Source: a bacterium (Candidatus Gribaldobacteria) CG_4_10_14_0_8_um_filter_33_9 (GTDB lineage: Bacteria; Patescibacteriota; Minisyncoccia; Minisyncoccales; CG1-02-41-26). From it: a stretch of 19,621 bases of DNA. A program made the position numbers and the translations under genes. The DNA lies in NCBI GenBank assembly GCA_002785165.1, contig PFMI01000027.1, positions 1-19,621 of the forward strand, given 5' to 3'. Numbering within the stretch: position 1 is the stretch's first letter; each line of letters starts with the position of its first letter. The notes under the pieces are model-generated. The model was not told the origin of the DNA and did not search any database. It was given only the letters and a program-made list of their open reading frames with translations. Positions 7,529 through 16,900 of the stretch are shown here, piece by piece.

Positions 7529-8029
7529 ATGTTAGATTTAGATACTGTTTTTTTTAAAACAAAATTGATTGTTAGTGAAGTGGATGGAATACTAACTTCT
7601 GGTCACATTTATGTAGATGAACTTGGTAATATTCCATTTAAAATGTTTAATACTAAAGATTTTGAAGCTATAAATTTATTAAAAAAATATTTTAAAATAA
7701 TTTTTTTATCATCAGATAATAAAATTAACTATAATTTTTTTAGAAGATTAAATATTCCTTTTTTCTATAATAATAAAAATAAAAAAAGCGAATTAATTCA
7801 AATATTAAACAAATATCAAGTAACACCAGAAGAGATTATCTATATAGGATCAACTTATTCTGACGTTCTTTGTATGCAAATGATACCGCTTTCTTTTTGT
7901 CCAGAAATGTCTGTTTATGAAGTTATGAACCTAGCTTCTATGGTTATATCGATTTGTGGTGGGGATGGTGTTTTTATTGAAATATATAATTTGTTAAAAA
8001 AAGAAATTAATAAAAGGATATCTGGTTAA
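7529..8029 (+). CDS. KdsC-like HAD protein with degenerate active site
   Basis: A 166-residue protein that follows the KdsC (KDO-8-phosphate phosphatase) pattern: LIVSEVDGILTSG (13-25) for the LLxxDVDGVLTDG motif, FNTKDFEAINLL (40-51) for FNVRDGxGIxLL, Lys85/Lys86 before SELIQIL, YIGSTYSDVLCM (105-116) for YVGDDxxDxxVM, and GGDGVFIEIYNLL near the end for GGRGAVREVCDLI. Key residues differ: the nucleophilic Asp is Glu17, and the two adjacent Asp of motif IV are Ser108 and Thr109; only Asp19 and Asp112 remain. Phosphatase activity is therefore doubtful. KdsC-family proteins are tetramers, so a structural or regulatory role in the sugar pathway is possible. It closes the cassette, 25 bp after the reductase and 3 bp before the adhesin. 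Confidence 0.75.
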   Translation: MLDLDTVFFKTKLIVSEVDGILTSGHIYVDELGNIPFKMFNTKDFEAINLLKKYFKIIFLSSDNKINYNFFRRLNIPFFYNNKNKKSELIQILNKYQVTPEEIIYIGSTYSDVLCMQMIPLSFCPEMSVYEVMNLASMVISICGGDGVFIEIYNLLKKEINKRISG

Positions 8030-8032
8030 ATT

Positions 8033-10300
8033 ATGCTTAGTAATCTTCGTGGATTATGGATTACTGATGATAATATATTTGTTCCTACAGTTTCTGGAAT
8101 AAATGTATTTAATAATGATGGGTCATTATTACTAAATCATATCGGTGAGTTTGATTATTTAGAATATTATTCTCAAATAACTTTTAATGAGTATACTCCT
8201 AAAGATAATTTTCAAGTAAAAATAATAATTCCCCAAGGTAGTGATATTTATAATTATACAACAATTAGTGGCCATGATGTATATTTTAAAACACTAGAAG
8301 ATGAGGAACTTTATTTCTATAATGAAGTTTGGAATCCTATAGGAGAATCTATCTTTTGGATAAAAGTTCCGGTATCAGGTACAAATACTGTTAATATATT
8401 TTTTGGAAACTCAGCTTATTCGGAATATAATGGTGAAAATGATTTAAATACGGTATTATTAATTTCATCAAACACTACTGATGGTAGTACTACATTTATA
8501 GATGAGGGGGCTGGAATAAATTCTACGAAAGTTATTTATAAAGTAGGTAATGTTCACCATGAAATTGACCAAACGAAATTTGGTTCTTCGAGTATTTATT
8601 TTGATGGTTCAGGAGATCGTTTATGGACTACTCATGTTGATTTTTCTCTAGGAACAGAAGATTTTACTATAGATTTTTGGGCTAGGCCAGTAAGTGGTGG
8701 TGGTGGTAATTATGCTAGGTATATACAAATAGGACCTAATAGTACAAACGGTGGATTATGGATATACAAAGATACCTCTAATCCAGGAAGATTACAGGTA
8801 GCTGTTTATTATAATGCTTATGTTACTGTTATATCTCCTTCTTCTGCTACAGAAATGCCAAATGATATTTGGACATATGTAACAGTAGTTAGAACTAATG
8901 GTAATTCATATAAATTATTTTTGAATGGTATTTTAAAAGCCTCTAATACAGTTTCTACCCTTGGAAATAATATAACTCAAACTACTATTAGTATTGGTTC
9001 AAATATAAGAAATTCAGAATCATATAACGGTTATTTAGACGATATTCGTGTTTATAAGGGGATGGTTTTATACACAAGTAATTTTTCCCAACCGACTAGA
9101 AAATATATAATGCCTACTGGATACCATAAAGGAAGCGGTCAAAAAGTTTTTATATTTTTTGATGATTTCAATGGTATTTCTGATAGACTACATCTATCAT
9201 CCCAATCTTGGTCATCATATCCTGAACCAGATTTTAATGTTAGTAATAGTTTATTACGTGTAACATCAACATATTACACTGGAGATTATTCTTATGCTTT
9301 GTTAAATTATAGTACTTTTTATTTTCCATTTGTTGTGGATATATATATTCCTAATGTTGTTTCTAAAGGAACTAGTAATCAATCCTTTGGTTTGTATCTT
9401 AATTCTCCAGGCGATGGTGTATATTTATTTCCTGAAGGTAGTTATAATAGACTTATTAAATTTAACGATAGTTATTTTTATGATCCTGAATTTGATACTG
9501 GTTTTCAAGCCGTAGCTTCTACTTTTTCTTTTTATTTTTGTCAAAATAAACTTAGATTAAAAGTTGATAGAGGAGCAACATCATTTGATAAAACTTGGAT
9601 AGGTACTACAGCTTTAACAGCTAGATATCTTAGATTTTTCGAAAATTATTCTGCCGAATATTATGTTGACTGGGTTAGAATACGAGAATATAATGCAAAT
9701 GATATTATTGGATATTATGAATCTTATAATCAACATGGAGTAGGTTTCGGTGATCTTGCTGTTACTTCGAACTATTTATGGGCTGATAATACATATCTTT
9801 ATATGTCTACTCAAATAAGCGGTGTGTATAGAGCACCGTTATCTAGTATTGAAATCTCTTCTGATATTTATGAATTTTTATCTGCCCCTAATTTAACATC
9901 AAATGTAACTTTGGCTTTACATGGGGCTGGTAATTATTTATGTATAACAACTAATTCTGGAGTTGATCATATTAACTTAGTTAGTGAGGAAAGAGGGTAT
10001 AAATATATTAATGATTTATCAAAATGTTTTCAAACATCCAATGGCGGATTTTATTATATACAAGAAGATAAACTTTGTTGTGTTTATAGTACAGTATCTG
10101 GGGTTATAAATCCAGATTATATATATGAAAACGAATTGTTATTTGTAACCTCTATAAATGATATATACGTAACTGAAAATACATCAACCCATAGTGGTGG
10201 AAATGTTATATTTTTGGCTACAGATAATGGAGTTCATATTATAGAAGAAAAACGTGGAGATGAAATTAATTCTAGAATAAAACGATATTTTATAGATTAA
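8033..10300 (+). CDS. Modular adhesin/virion protein with DUF2341-like and LamG domains
   Basis: A 755-residue beta-rich protein without signal peptide or membrane segment. Residues 1-40 look like one propeller strand set (GLWITDDNIFVPTVSGINVFN). About 45-140 resemble DUF2341, ending in the family's IxFFGNxxxS turn. About 140-360 form a LamG/concanavalin-type jelly roll: SSIYFDGSGDRL, FTIDFWARP, LDDIRVYKGMVLY. About 360-560 resemble a second carbohydrate-binding-like beta sandwich (FFDDFNG ... DWVRIREYN). From about 567 to the end there are blade-like repeats again (LCITTNSGVDHINL, IFLATDNGVHIIEE). LamG and DUF2341 modules are common in phage tail and surface proteins that bind glycans. It starts 3 bp after the sugar cassette, so it may be the target or the tool of that cassette. 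Exact virion position is unknown. Confidence 0.72.
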   Translation: MLSNLRGLWITDDNIFVPTVSGINVFNNDGSLLLNHIGEFDYLEYYSQITFNEYTPKDNFQVKIIIPQGSDIYNYTTISGHDVYFKTLEDEELYFYNEVWNPIGESIFWIKVPVSGTNTVNIFFGNSAYSEYNGENDLNTVLLISSNTTDGSTTFIDEGAGINSTKVIYKVGNVHHEIDQTKFGSSSIYFDGSGDRLWTTHVDFSLGTEDFTIDFWARPVSGGGGNYARYIQIGPNSTNGGLWIYKDTSNPGRLQVAVYYNAYVTVISPSSATEMPNDIWTYVTVVRTNGNSYKLFLNGILKASNTVSTLGNNITQTTISIGSNIRNSESYNGYLDDIRVYKGMVLYTSNFSQPTRKYIMPTGYHKGSGQKVFIFFDDFNGISDRLHLSSQSWSSYPEPDFNVSNSLLRVTSTYYTGDYSYALLNYSTFYFPFVVDIYIPNVVSKGTSNQSFGLYLNSPGDGVYLFPEGSYNRLIKFNDSYFYDPEFDTGFQAVASTFSFYFCQNKLRLKVDRGATSFDKTWIGTTALTARYLRFFENYSAEYYVDWVRIREYNANDIIGYYESYNQHGVGFGDLAVTSNYLWADNTYLYMSTQISGVYRAPLSSIEISSDIYEFLSAPNLTSNVTLALHGAGNYLCITTNSGVDHINLVSEERGYKYINDLSKCFQTSNGGFYYIQEDKLCCVYSTVSGVINPDYIYENELLFVTSINDIYVTENTSTHSGGNVIFLATDNGVHIIEEKRGDEINSRIKRYFID

Positions 10301-10303
10301 TCC

Positions 10304-10331
10304 TTGACAAATTGAAAATAATGATTATTTT
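10304..10331 (+). promoter_or_regulatory. Candidate sigma70-type promoter with overlapping palindrome
   Basis: A perfect TTGACA (10304-10309) is followed after 16 bases by TATTTT (10326-10331). The perfect inverted repeat AAAATAAT-G-ATTATTTT (10315-10331) covers the spacer and the -10. It lies in the 63-bp gap between the adhesin and the replication block, the natural place for a new transcription start. The -10 matches the consensus only partly. The palindrome could be a repressor site. Confidence 0.5.
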
Positions 10332-10363
10332 TGTAAATCACAGAACCAATCGAAAGGGATTTT

Positions 10364-11419
10364 ATGCTTGTAAGAAGAGATAGCAAAACTGCAGCAAACG
10401 ATTTAAATACTGTATATAGACCTTGTACTACCGATGAAGTATTAGGTAATAAAACTAATATGAATATTATAAAAAGAGGGCTTGATTCTACTAATCTGGC
10501 CCATACTTTTTTATTCACTGGTGATGCTGGGTGCGGTAAAACAAGTGCGGCTAGAATTATAGCCCTTGGTCTAAATTGTATGAAATATGATACTTCATCG
10601 TCAAACCCCTGTTTGAAATGTATATCTTGTTTATCGATACTAAATCATAATAGTATTGATGTTATGGAAATTAACGTTGGGCAAAGTGGTGGAAAAGATG
10701 CTGTAGATAACATAGTTCGTGATTTGCCTAGTTCACCCTTTAACGCTAGATATAAAGTTGCTATTTTTGATGAAGCCCATAAATTGACATCTGCGGCTCA
10801 AGATTTACTTTTAAAAGTTATAGAAGATGGATATAAACATGTATATTTTATTTTTTGTACCAACCAACCAGAAAAATTAACTGATACTTTTATTACAAGA
10901 TGTAATGTAATGCATTTTAGTAGAATATCAGAAAATTTAATATTATCAATATTAAAAAATGTAGCCGAATTTGAGGGGATGAATTACAACTTAGATGTTT
11001 TAAAAAATATAGCAAGTGAAAGCAGAGGTATACCAAGACAGGCATTAGTTTGGTTGAAACAAGTAAATGATGATGGAAATTGGACTATAGATAGTTCTAA
11101 TAGTATAATAGGGGCACTAAGTGATGAATTTGAAACTAATACTGTTGATATAACAAAGGCATTATTAGAAGGAAAGTTTAAAGAAGCTGTGGTTATATAT
11201 GATAAATTAAAAAAAGAAATACAGGCTGAGCGTATTAGGATCAGTATTGTGGCCTATATAATTGGATGCTTAAAAAGATCAAAAAACTTTTCGGAAGGAA
11301 AAAAATTTTCTGACATACTTGATATTTTATCCTCACCTATTTTTGAACAAGGTAAATTAGGTGATTATAAATTATATAATTATTTTTTTAAAATAGTTTG
11401 TATTACAAAAAATAAATAA
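10364..11419 (+). CDS. DnaX-like clamp loader ATPase (gamma-type)
   Basis: A 351-residue AAA+ protein that would load a sliding clamp onto primed DNA. The N-terminal YRPCTTDEVLGN (18-29) matches the DnaX YRPxxFDEVVGQ box. Walker A is GDAGCGKTS (53-61). A zinc module follows (Cys72, Cys83, Cys86, Cys89). Walker B is FDEAH (135-139), sensor 1 is CTNQ (165-168), the arginine-finger motif is TRC (178-180, usually SRC), and sensor 2 lies in GIPRQAL. Length fits a gamma-type core without the tau tail. GAAAGGGA (10352-10359) precedes ATG 10364. No delta, delta-prime or clamp gene is seen in this window. It is the first gene after a candidate promoter and is followed 9 bp later by the polymerase. Confidence 0.88.
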   Translation: MLVRRDSKTAANDLNTVYRPCTTDEVLGNKTNMNIIKRGLDSTNLAHTFLFTGDAGCGKTSAARIIALGLNCMKYDTSSSNPCLKCISCLSILNHNSIDVMEINVGQSGGKDAVDNIVRDLPSSPFNARYKVAIFDEAHKLTSAAQDLLLKVIEDGYKHVYFIFCTNQPEKLTDTFITRCNVMHFSRISENLILSILKNVAEFEGMNYNLDVLKNIASESRGIPRQALVWLKQVNDDGNWTIDSSNSIIGALSDEFETNTVDITKALLEGKFKEAVVIYDKLKKEIQAERIRISIVAYIIGCLKRSKNFSEGKKFSDILDILSSPIFEQGKLGDYKLYNYFFKIVCITKNK

Positions 11420-11428
11420 GGTTTTATT

Positions 11429-13342
11429 ATGTCTACTGTTTTTGAACAAAAAGTTATAAGATTACCTAAACCAAATTATTCCTATATAAAATCATCGGAA
11501 AAAGCTAAGGAAATTTTAAATACTTTATCGAATTATAAAGTATTAGAAATTGATACTGAAACTACTGGGTTAGACCCATACACTTCTAAAGTATCTTTAT
11601 TGCAAATTGGTACTTCAAACAAAGCATATATATTTGATATGCGATCTGATACTGAGTTTAGTGATATTTCTTGGGATTTATTCAAACCTATTTTAACTAG
11701 TGCTAATATACTTAAATTATTACAAAATGCAGTATTTGATATGAAAATGATAAAGGTTCATGGTGGATATTATATTAAAAATATATATGATACCATGTTA
11801 GTAGAACAATTATTTCAATTAGGTTTAAATATGCGCGGGGCTGATTTAGAATCTTTAGTATATAAATATTTGAGAATAACTATTGACAAAGAACCGCGTA
11901 ATACATTCTCAGATTATTATCAGAAATTTGAACCATTTCAACTTGAATATGCTGCTAATGATGTTTTGGTACTTAATATGATTAGAAATTTGCAAATACC
12001 AAAAATAATAGAGGATGAATTAAAAGATGTTTGTAGACTAGAATTTGAGTTTACAAAACCAATGTGTGAAATGGAATTAAATGGAATTTGTTTTGATATA
12101 AATAAGCATAGAAATATATTGTGTGAGATAGAAGCGGAGAAAGAAAAATATAAAAAAATTGTTGAAAGTAAGCTAAATTTTACTAAAAATCAAATTACAT
12201 TATTTGATATTTCTTTAATTAATATTGATAGTAACGCACAATTATTAGAAGCGTTAAATAAATATGGGTTATCTATTCCAAATACAGATATAAAAACTCT
12301 TTCAAAATATAAAGATCTACCAATTATTGATGAATTATTGAATTATCGTAGAGCTCAAAAATTTATTTCTACTTATGGAGAAAATTTAATAGCGAAGATA
12401 CATTCTATTACAAATAGATTGCATACTGAGTTTAGACAAATGGTTTCTACTGGTAGAATGTCTAGTTCTAATCCAAACCTTCAAAATATTCCTAAAAAAC
12501 AAATATATAGAGGATGTTTTGTTTCTAAGTTTGATTATAATCTAATAACAGCGGATATGTCATCTTGCGAAGTTAGAATTTTAGCTAATTTATCTGCAGA
12601 TCCTTTATTTTTACATTGTTATAAGAATAATATAGATATTCATACTAAAACCGCATCAGAGATATTCGGAATTCCTATGGGTAAAATTAAGAAAACTGAT
12701 AGAGATGCAGCTAAAGCTTTAAATTTTGGTATTTTTTATGGATTAACAAATATTGGGTTGGCTATAAGGTTGGGTATAAACGAAGATAAAGCTCAAGAGA
12801 TTATAAATGCGTATTTTAAAAAATATAAAGGAGTAAAACGTTATTTGGATAAATCTGCTAAAGAAGCTGTTATTAAAAGATTTAGTAAATCTATAAGTGG
12901 TAGAAGAAGATATTATCCTTTCCCAGAACTTGGGCATCCTGATTTTAATAGAATTAAGATGGGGGTTGAAAGACAAGCAAAAAATATGGGAATTCAAGGA
13001 AGTAATGCAGATGTTCTAAAGCAAGGAATGATTTATTTAGTTGATAGATTAGAAAAATTTAGATCTGATGCAAAATTATTATTAGTAGTTCATGATGAGG
13101 CTGTTGTAGAATGTCACAAATCTGATCGGTATGAGGTAGCTAAAATTGTGGAACAATCTATCATAGACGGTTTTGCTGATTATTTTGATTTAGTTCCAAT
13201 GGAAACACAAGCATTAATAGGACCTTGTTGGTTAAAAAATTCCTGCGGAAATAAAATTTCTGATAAAGATTGTGATGGAACAGAGTTTATATTTGATTCT
13301 GATAGTAAATTACAATGTATAAAATGTGGGAACAAAATTTAA
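11429..13342 (+). CDS. Family A DNA polymerase with 3'-5' exonuclease and C-terminal Cys cluster
   Basis: A 637-residue replicative-type polymerase lacking a 5'-nuclease domain. The exonuclease motifs are complete: IDTETTGLD (Asp42, Glu44), LQNAVFDMKMI (Asp104) and YAANDVLVL (Asp178). Polymerase motif A is DMSSCEVR (Asp376, Glu381, Arg383; usually DYSQIELR), motif B is RDAAKALNFGIFYG (Arg425, Lys429, Phe433), motif C is VHDE (554-557). Residues from about 600 to the end carry Cys606, Cys615, Cys630 and Cys633 with CGNKI repeated at both ends, a likely small zinc ribbon not usual in this family. Phe at position 433 matches E. coli Pol I rather than the Tyr of T7. It is encoded between the clamp loader and the dUTPase in the replication block. 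Confidence 0.93.
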   Translation: MSTVFEQKVIRLPKPNYSYIKSSEKAKEILNTLSNYKVLEIDTETTGLDPYTSKVSLLQIGTSNKAYIFDMRSDTEFSDISWDLFKPILTSANILKLLQNAVFDMKMIKVHGGYYIKNIYDTMLVEQLFQLGLNMRGADLESLVYKYLRITIDKEPRNTFSDYYQKFEPFQLEYAANDVLVLNMIRNLQIPKIIEDELKDVCRLEFEFTKPMCEMELNGICFDINKHRNILCEIEAEKEKYKKIVESKLNFTKNQITLFDISLINIDSNAQLLEALNKYGLSIPNTDIKTLSKYKDLPIIDELLNYRRAQKFISTYGENLIAKIHSITNRLHTEFRQMVSTGRMSSSNPNLQNIPKKQIYRGCFVSKFDYNLITADMSSCEVRILANLSADPLFLHCYKNNIDIHTKTASEIFGIPMGKIKKTDRDAAKALNFGIFYGLTNIGLAIRLGINEDKAQEIINAYFKKYKGVKRYLDKSAKEAVIKRFSKSISGRRRYYPFPELGHPDFNRIKMGVERQAKNMGIQGSNADVLKQGMIYLVDRLEKFRSDAKLLLVVHDEAVVECHKSDRYEVAKIVEQSIIDGFADYFDLVPMETQALIGPCWLKNSCGNKISDKDCDGTEFIFDSDSKLQCIKCGNKI

Positions 13343-13393
13343 TATGATGTGTTCAATACTTTGTATCGAATTTATTATTTATGAGGTAACAAT

Positions 13394-13903
13394 ATGACGT
13401 TTAATATTGGTCCAGTAAATTTAAAAAGATTAAGCAAGTATGCAATAATTCCTGAATATGTTTATGATTATGCTTCATGTTGTGATTTATCAAGTATAGA
13501 AGATTATATTTTTTTACCGATGGATAGAAAATTAGTTAGAACTGGGTGGGCAATGGAATTGCCACATGGTTTTGATGCTCAAATCAGGGCTAAAAGCGGT
13601 ATTTCAATTAAAAAAGGATTAACTTTGATTAATGGAGTGGGTACTATAGATCATGATTATAGAGGTGAATTACTTATTCCTATTATAAATCTTAATGTAA
13701 ATAAAGTAAGTTTGAAACGTGGTGAAAAAATAGCACAATTATGTTTCTCTCATGTTTGTAAAACATCAGGTTTTAGAGAAGTGGAAGTATTACCTGATAC
13801 TCTGAGAGGAGATGGGGGTTTTGGTTCTACAGGTAAGTCAACTACCACTGAACAAGTTCAGGTGTTTTCACCAGTGGTGAAATATAAAAATTGGAGGATA
13901 TAA
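13394..13903 (+). CDS. dut: dUTP diphosphatase (dUTPase)
   Basis: A 169-residue trimeric-type dUTPase, hydrolysing dUTP to dUMP and keeping uracil out of phage DNA. All five motifs are visible: DYASCCDLSS (25-34), RAKSGISIKKGL (66-77), NGVGTIDHDYRGEL (80-93) with catalytic Asp86, RGEKIAQLCF (109-118), and RGDGGFGSTG (138-147) that closes over the substrate. About 22 residues follow the last motif, a longer tail than usual. TGAGG (13382-13386) precedes ATG 13394. The 51-bp gap before the gene has an AT-rich leader without a convincing promoter. The reductase gene starts 6 bp after its stop. Confidence 0.93.
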   Translation: MTFNIGPVNLKRLSKYAIIPEYVYDYASCCDLSSIEDYIFLPMDRKLVRTGWAMELPHGFDAQIRAKSGISIKKGLTLINGVGTIDHDYRGELLIPIINLNVNKVSLKRGEKIAQLCFSHVCKTSGFREVEVLPDTLRGDGGFGSTGKSTTTEQVQVFSPVVKYKNWRI

Positions 13904-13909
13904 ATTGAT

Positions 13910-16900
13910 ATGGGTAATTCTAAATTATCTTCAAATGGTTTAAAAATAGCACAAGTTAGATATTTTTTAGAAAATGTAGATAAAGATTGGGAAGATGTTT
14001 CTAGAAGAATAGGGCGTGGGGTTGGAAGAGTAGAAAATGGAAATTCTCAAGTATGGGAAGATAAATTTTCTAATATGATATATGAGATGGATTTTCTCCC
14101 TGGGGGTAGAATAATAAGGAATGTGGGAAGAAATAAAGGATCTTTATTTAATTGTTTTGTAATTCCTATAGAAGATTCTATTGAAGAAATTGGACAATTT
14201 CTAAAAGATTCTTTGACTCTCTGGAGTGAGGGGGGAGGAATTGGTACTAATTTTTCAAATTTACGTCCTAGAGGTGCTATAATTAAAGGAAAAGGAGGTA
14301 ATTCTTCTGGTCCTGTAAGTTTTCTTGAGGCAGCCGATGCTGTAGCTTCTACGATAGAGAGCGGTGGACAACGTCGTGCTGCAGGACTTGCCTGTATGAA
14401 TGTATCTCATCCAGATATATTAGAGTTTATTGATGCGAAAATAGTACATGGAAAGATTTCTCATTTTAATTTATCTGTACTAGTCGATGAAGAATTTTTG
14501 GAGGCTGTGGAGTCTGATGGACTTTGGGAATTTAAATTTGCTCAACAAAGTATGGGTACTATAAAAGCTAGAATTATATGGGATAAAATTATTTCGAATA
14601 TGATTAAGCACGCCGAGCCAGGATTACTTAATTGGGATAATATGAGAAGTAATAATAGTTATTACTATGATCCTGTAATATCTACAAATCCATGTATTAC
14701 TGGTGATACTATGGTTTATGTGGCGGATGGTAGAAGGTATGTTGCTATTAAAACCCTTGCTGAAGAAGATAAGGATGTTCCAGTATTTTGTTTTAATGAA
14801 CAAACACATAAGCCTGAAGTTAAAATGATGCGTAGACCAAGGATTACAGGCAGAAATAAAAAAATATTAAAGGTAAATTTGGATGACGGGTCTAGTGTGC
14901 GTTGTACTGAAAACCATAAATTTTATATGAAGGATGGTAGTATTAAAAGAGCAGATGAGTTAGTTATGGGTGATAGGCTACATCATATGGTTTCATACCA
15001 CGCTTCACTGGAAGAAATTTTTAAAGGTTCTAATTCTAGATCGGCTGATTATGTGTGGTTAAATACTGATTTTTCTGCTACTTTAAGTGAACATAGACTT
15101 GTAGCTGAATTTAGTTTAGGTCGAAAGTTAAAAACAGGAGAACTAATACATCATAAAGACTATAATAGTTTAAATAATGCAATAGATAATTTAGTGGTTA
15201 TGACAAAAAAAGAACACGATATTCTACACACTAAAGATATGTTAGGGGAAAATAACCCAATGAATCGTTTTCCAGAAAAAAACTGGTTGATAAAACAAGA
15301 TTGGTCTGATAGTAACAACGGAAGGTTTAAAGGGTATACACCTGAACAGGTTTTTGATATTGCCGTTAAATATTCGATTGAATTAAAAAGAAAAGCTACA
15401 CAAGAAGAGTGGTATGAGTATTGTAGATCTCATGGTTTGCCTAATAGTAGATATTCTTTGGGTAATTATAGTTCTCCAAGCAAAATGCTTTTGGCGGCGG
15501 CAGAAAAAGCAGGTGTAGTAGCCCTTCAATACTCAGCTCATGTAAGAGAGTATAAAAAATATCTAGAGCTATTAACAGAAACTGATATGGATATTTTCTT
15601 TGAAGATGGTAGTATTTATGTAAATAAGCTATGTGATATGTGTGGAGAGATTTTCTCTGTTGTGTGGTGGAATAGGGAAAGAGCTTTTTGTTCTAGAGCT
15701 TGTTCTAGTAGGTATGCTCATAGTAATGAAGAACATAGAACTAATAAATTATTGGGGTATGCTAATAGACAACAAGAAACTAGGGTGAATCAAATTAAGT
15801 TGTACAGCGAATTAAAAAAGCGTTTAAATAGAGCGCCTATGAAAAAAGAGTGGGAAAAAGTATGTAAAAATGCTGGTATTTCTTATAGAATAAGAAGTAA
15901 AAAAGAAAAGAATTTCAATGAGCATTGTTTTATTTCATATAAAGAATTACAACAGGCTGCAGAGTTGAATTTTGTAGTAGTATCTATTGAAGAAGATGGT
16001 TATGATGATGTATATAATGGTACTGTAGATGGTAATCATAACTTTTATTTTATGGTTAGTGAGGATAAAACTAAAACCAAAAAAATCAAATATAACAATA
16101 TGTTATGTCGCCAATGTGGTGAGGTAATATTAGAATCTTATGGTAGCTGCAATTTAGGTTCATTAGTCTTACCTAATTTTATTACTGGTACCATTAATAC
16201 TAACTGGAAAAAATTAGAGGAAACAATAAAATTAGCTGTACGATTTTTAGATAATGTAATAGAATTGAATAAGTATTCTTTAAAACAGAATGATATAAAA
16301 GCCCATAACTCAAGACGAATAGGAATTGGTGTAATGGGAATGGCCGAATATTTATTTGCAAAAAAACTTAAGTATGGATCAAAGAAATCTGTAGAAGAGA
16401 TAGAGCGACTGATGCGATTTATTAGAGATATTATTTATGAAACATCTGTAGAATTATCAGTAGAGAAGGGGGCTTTTCCTAAATTTGATTCTGTAGCTTA
16501 TGGTAAAGCTCATTTCGTAAGGACTCTTCCAGCTAAATTAAGGATGGATATTAAGGATAAAGGGATAAGAAATGTAACTTGTATGGCATTGGCTCCTACT
16601 GGTACTATTAGTTTATTACCAGAAGTTTCTTCAGGAATAGAGCCTTTATTTAAAAAAGCATATAGACGTAATGATAGAGTTAGTGAACGTATTTATGTTC
16701 ATCCTATATATAAGGGATTATTAGAAAAAGGGGAAGATATACCAGAATGGTTTGTAGATTCAGAAGATATAAAACCAGAAGATCATTTTGAAATACAGGC
16801 TGTTTCTCAAAAATATGTAGACTCAGCTGTTAGTAAATGTATTTCTCATAATACTAGAATAGAAACACAAGATGGTTTAATAAAAATATCTGATACAAAT

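Noticed and set aside
10315..10332. The AT palindrome as a Rho-independent terminator of the adhesin gene.
   Set aside because: The stem would be only A-T pairs with a very short loop, too weak; promoter/operator reading fits better.
12743..12997. Minus-strand open frame within the polymerase gene, and similar ones at 4681-4896, 10297-10518, 14624-14809 and 19405-19605.
   Set aside because: Their translations lack known motifs, they have no convincing ribosome binding sites, and each is opposite a well-supported + strand gene.
13344..13397. A 17-codon ORF before the dUTPase, ending in ATGA overlap.
   Set aside because: No ribosome binding site of its own and no recognisable product; likely chance in AT-rich DNA.
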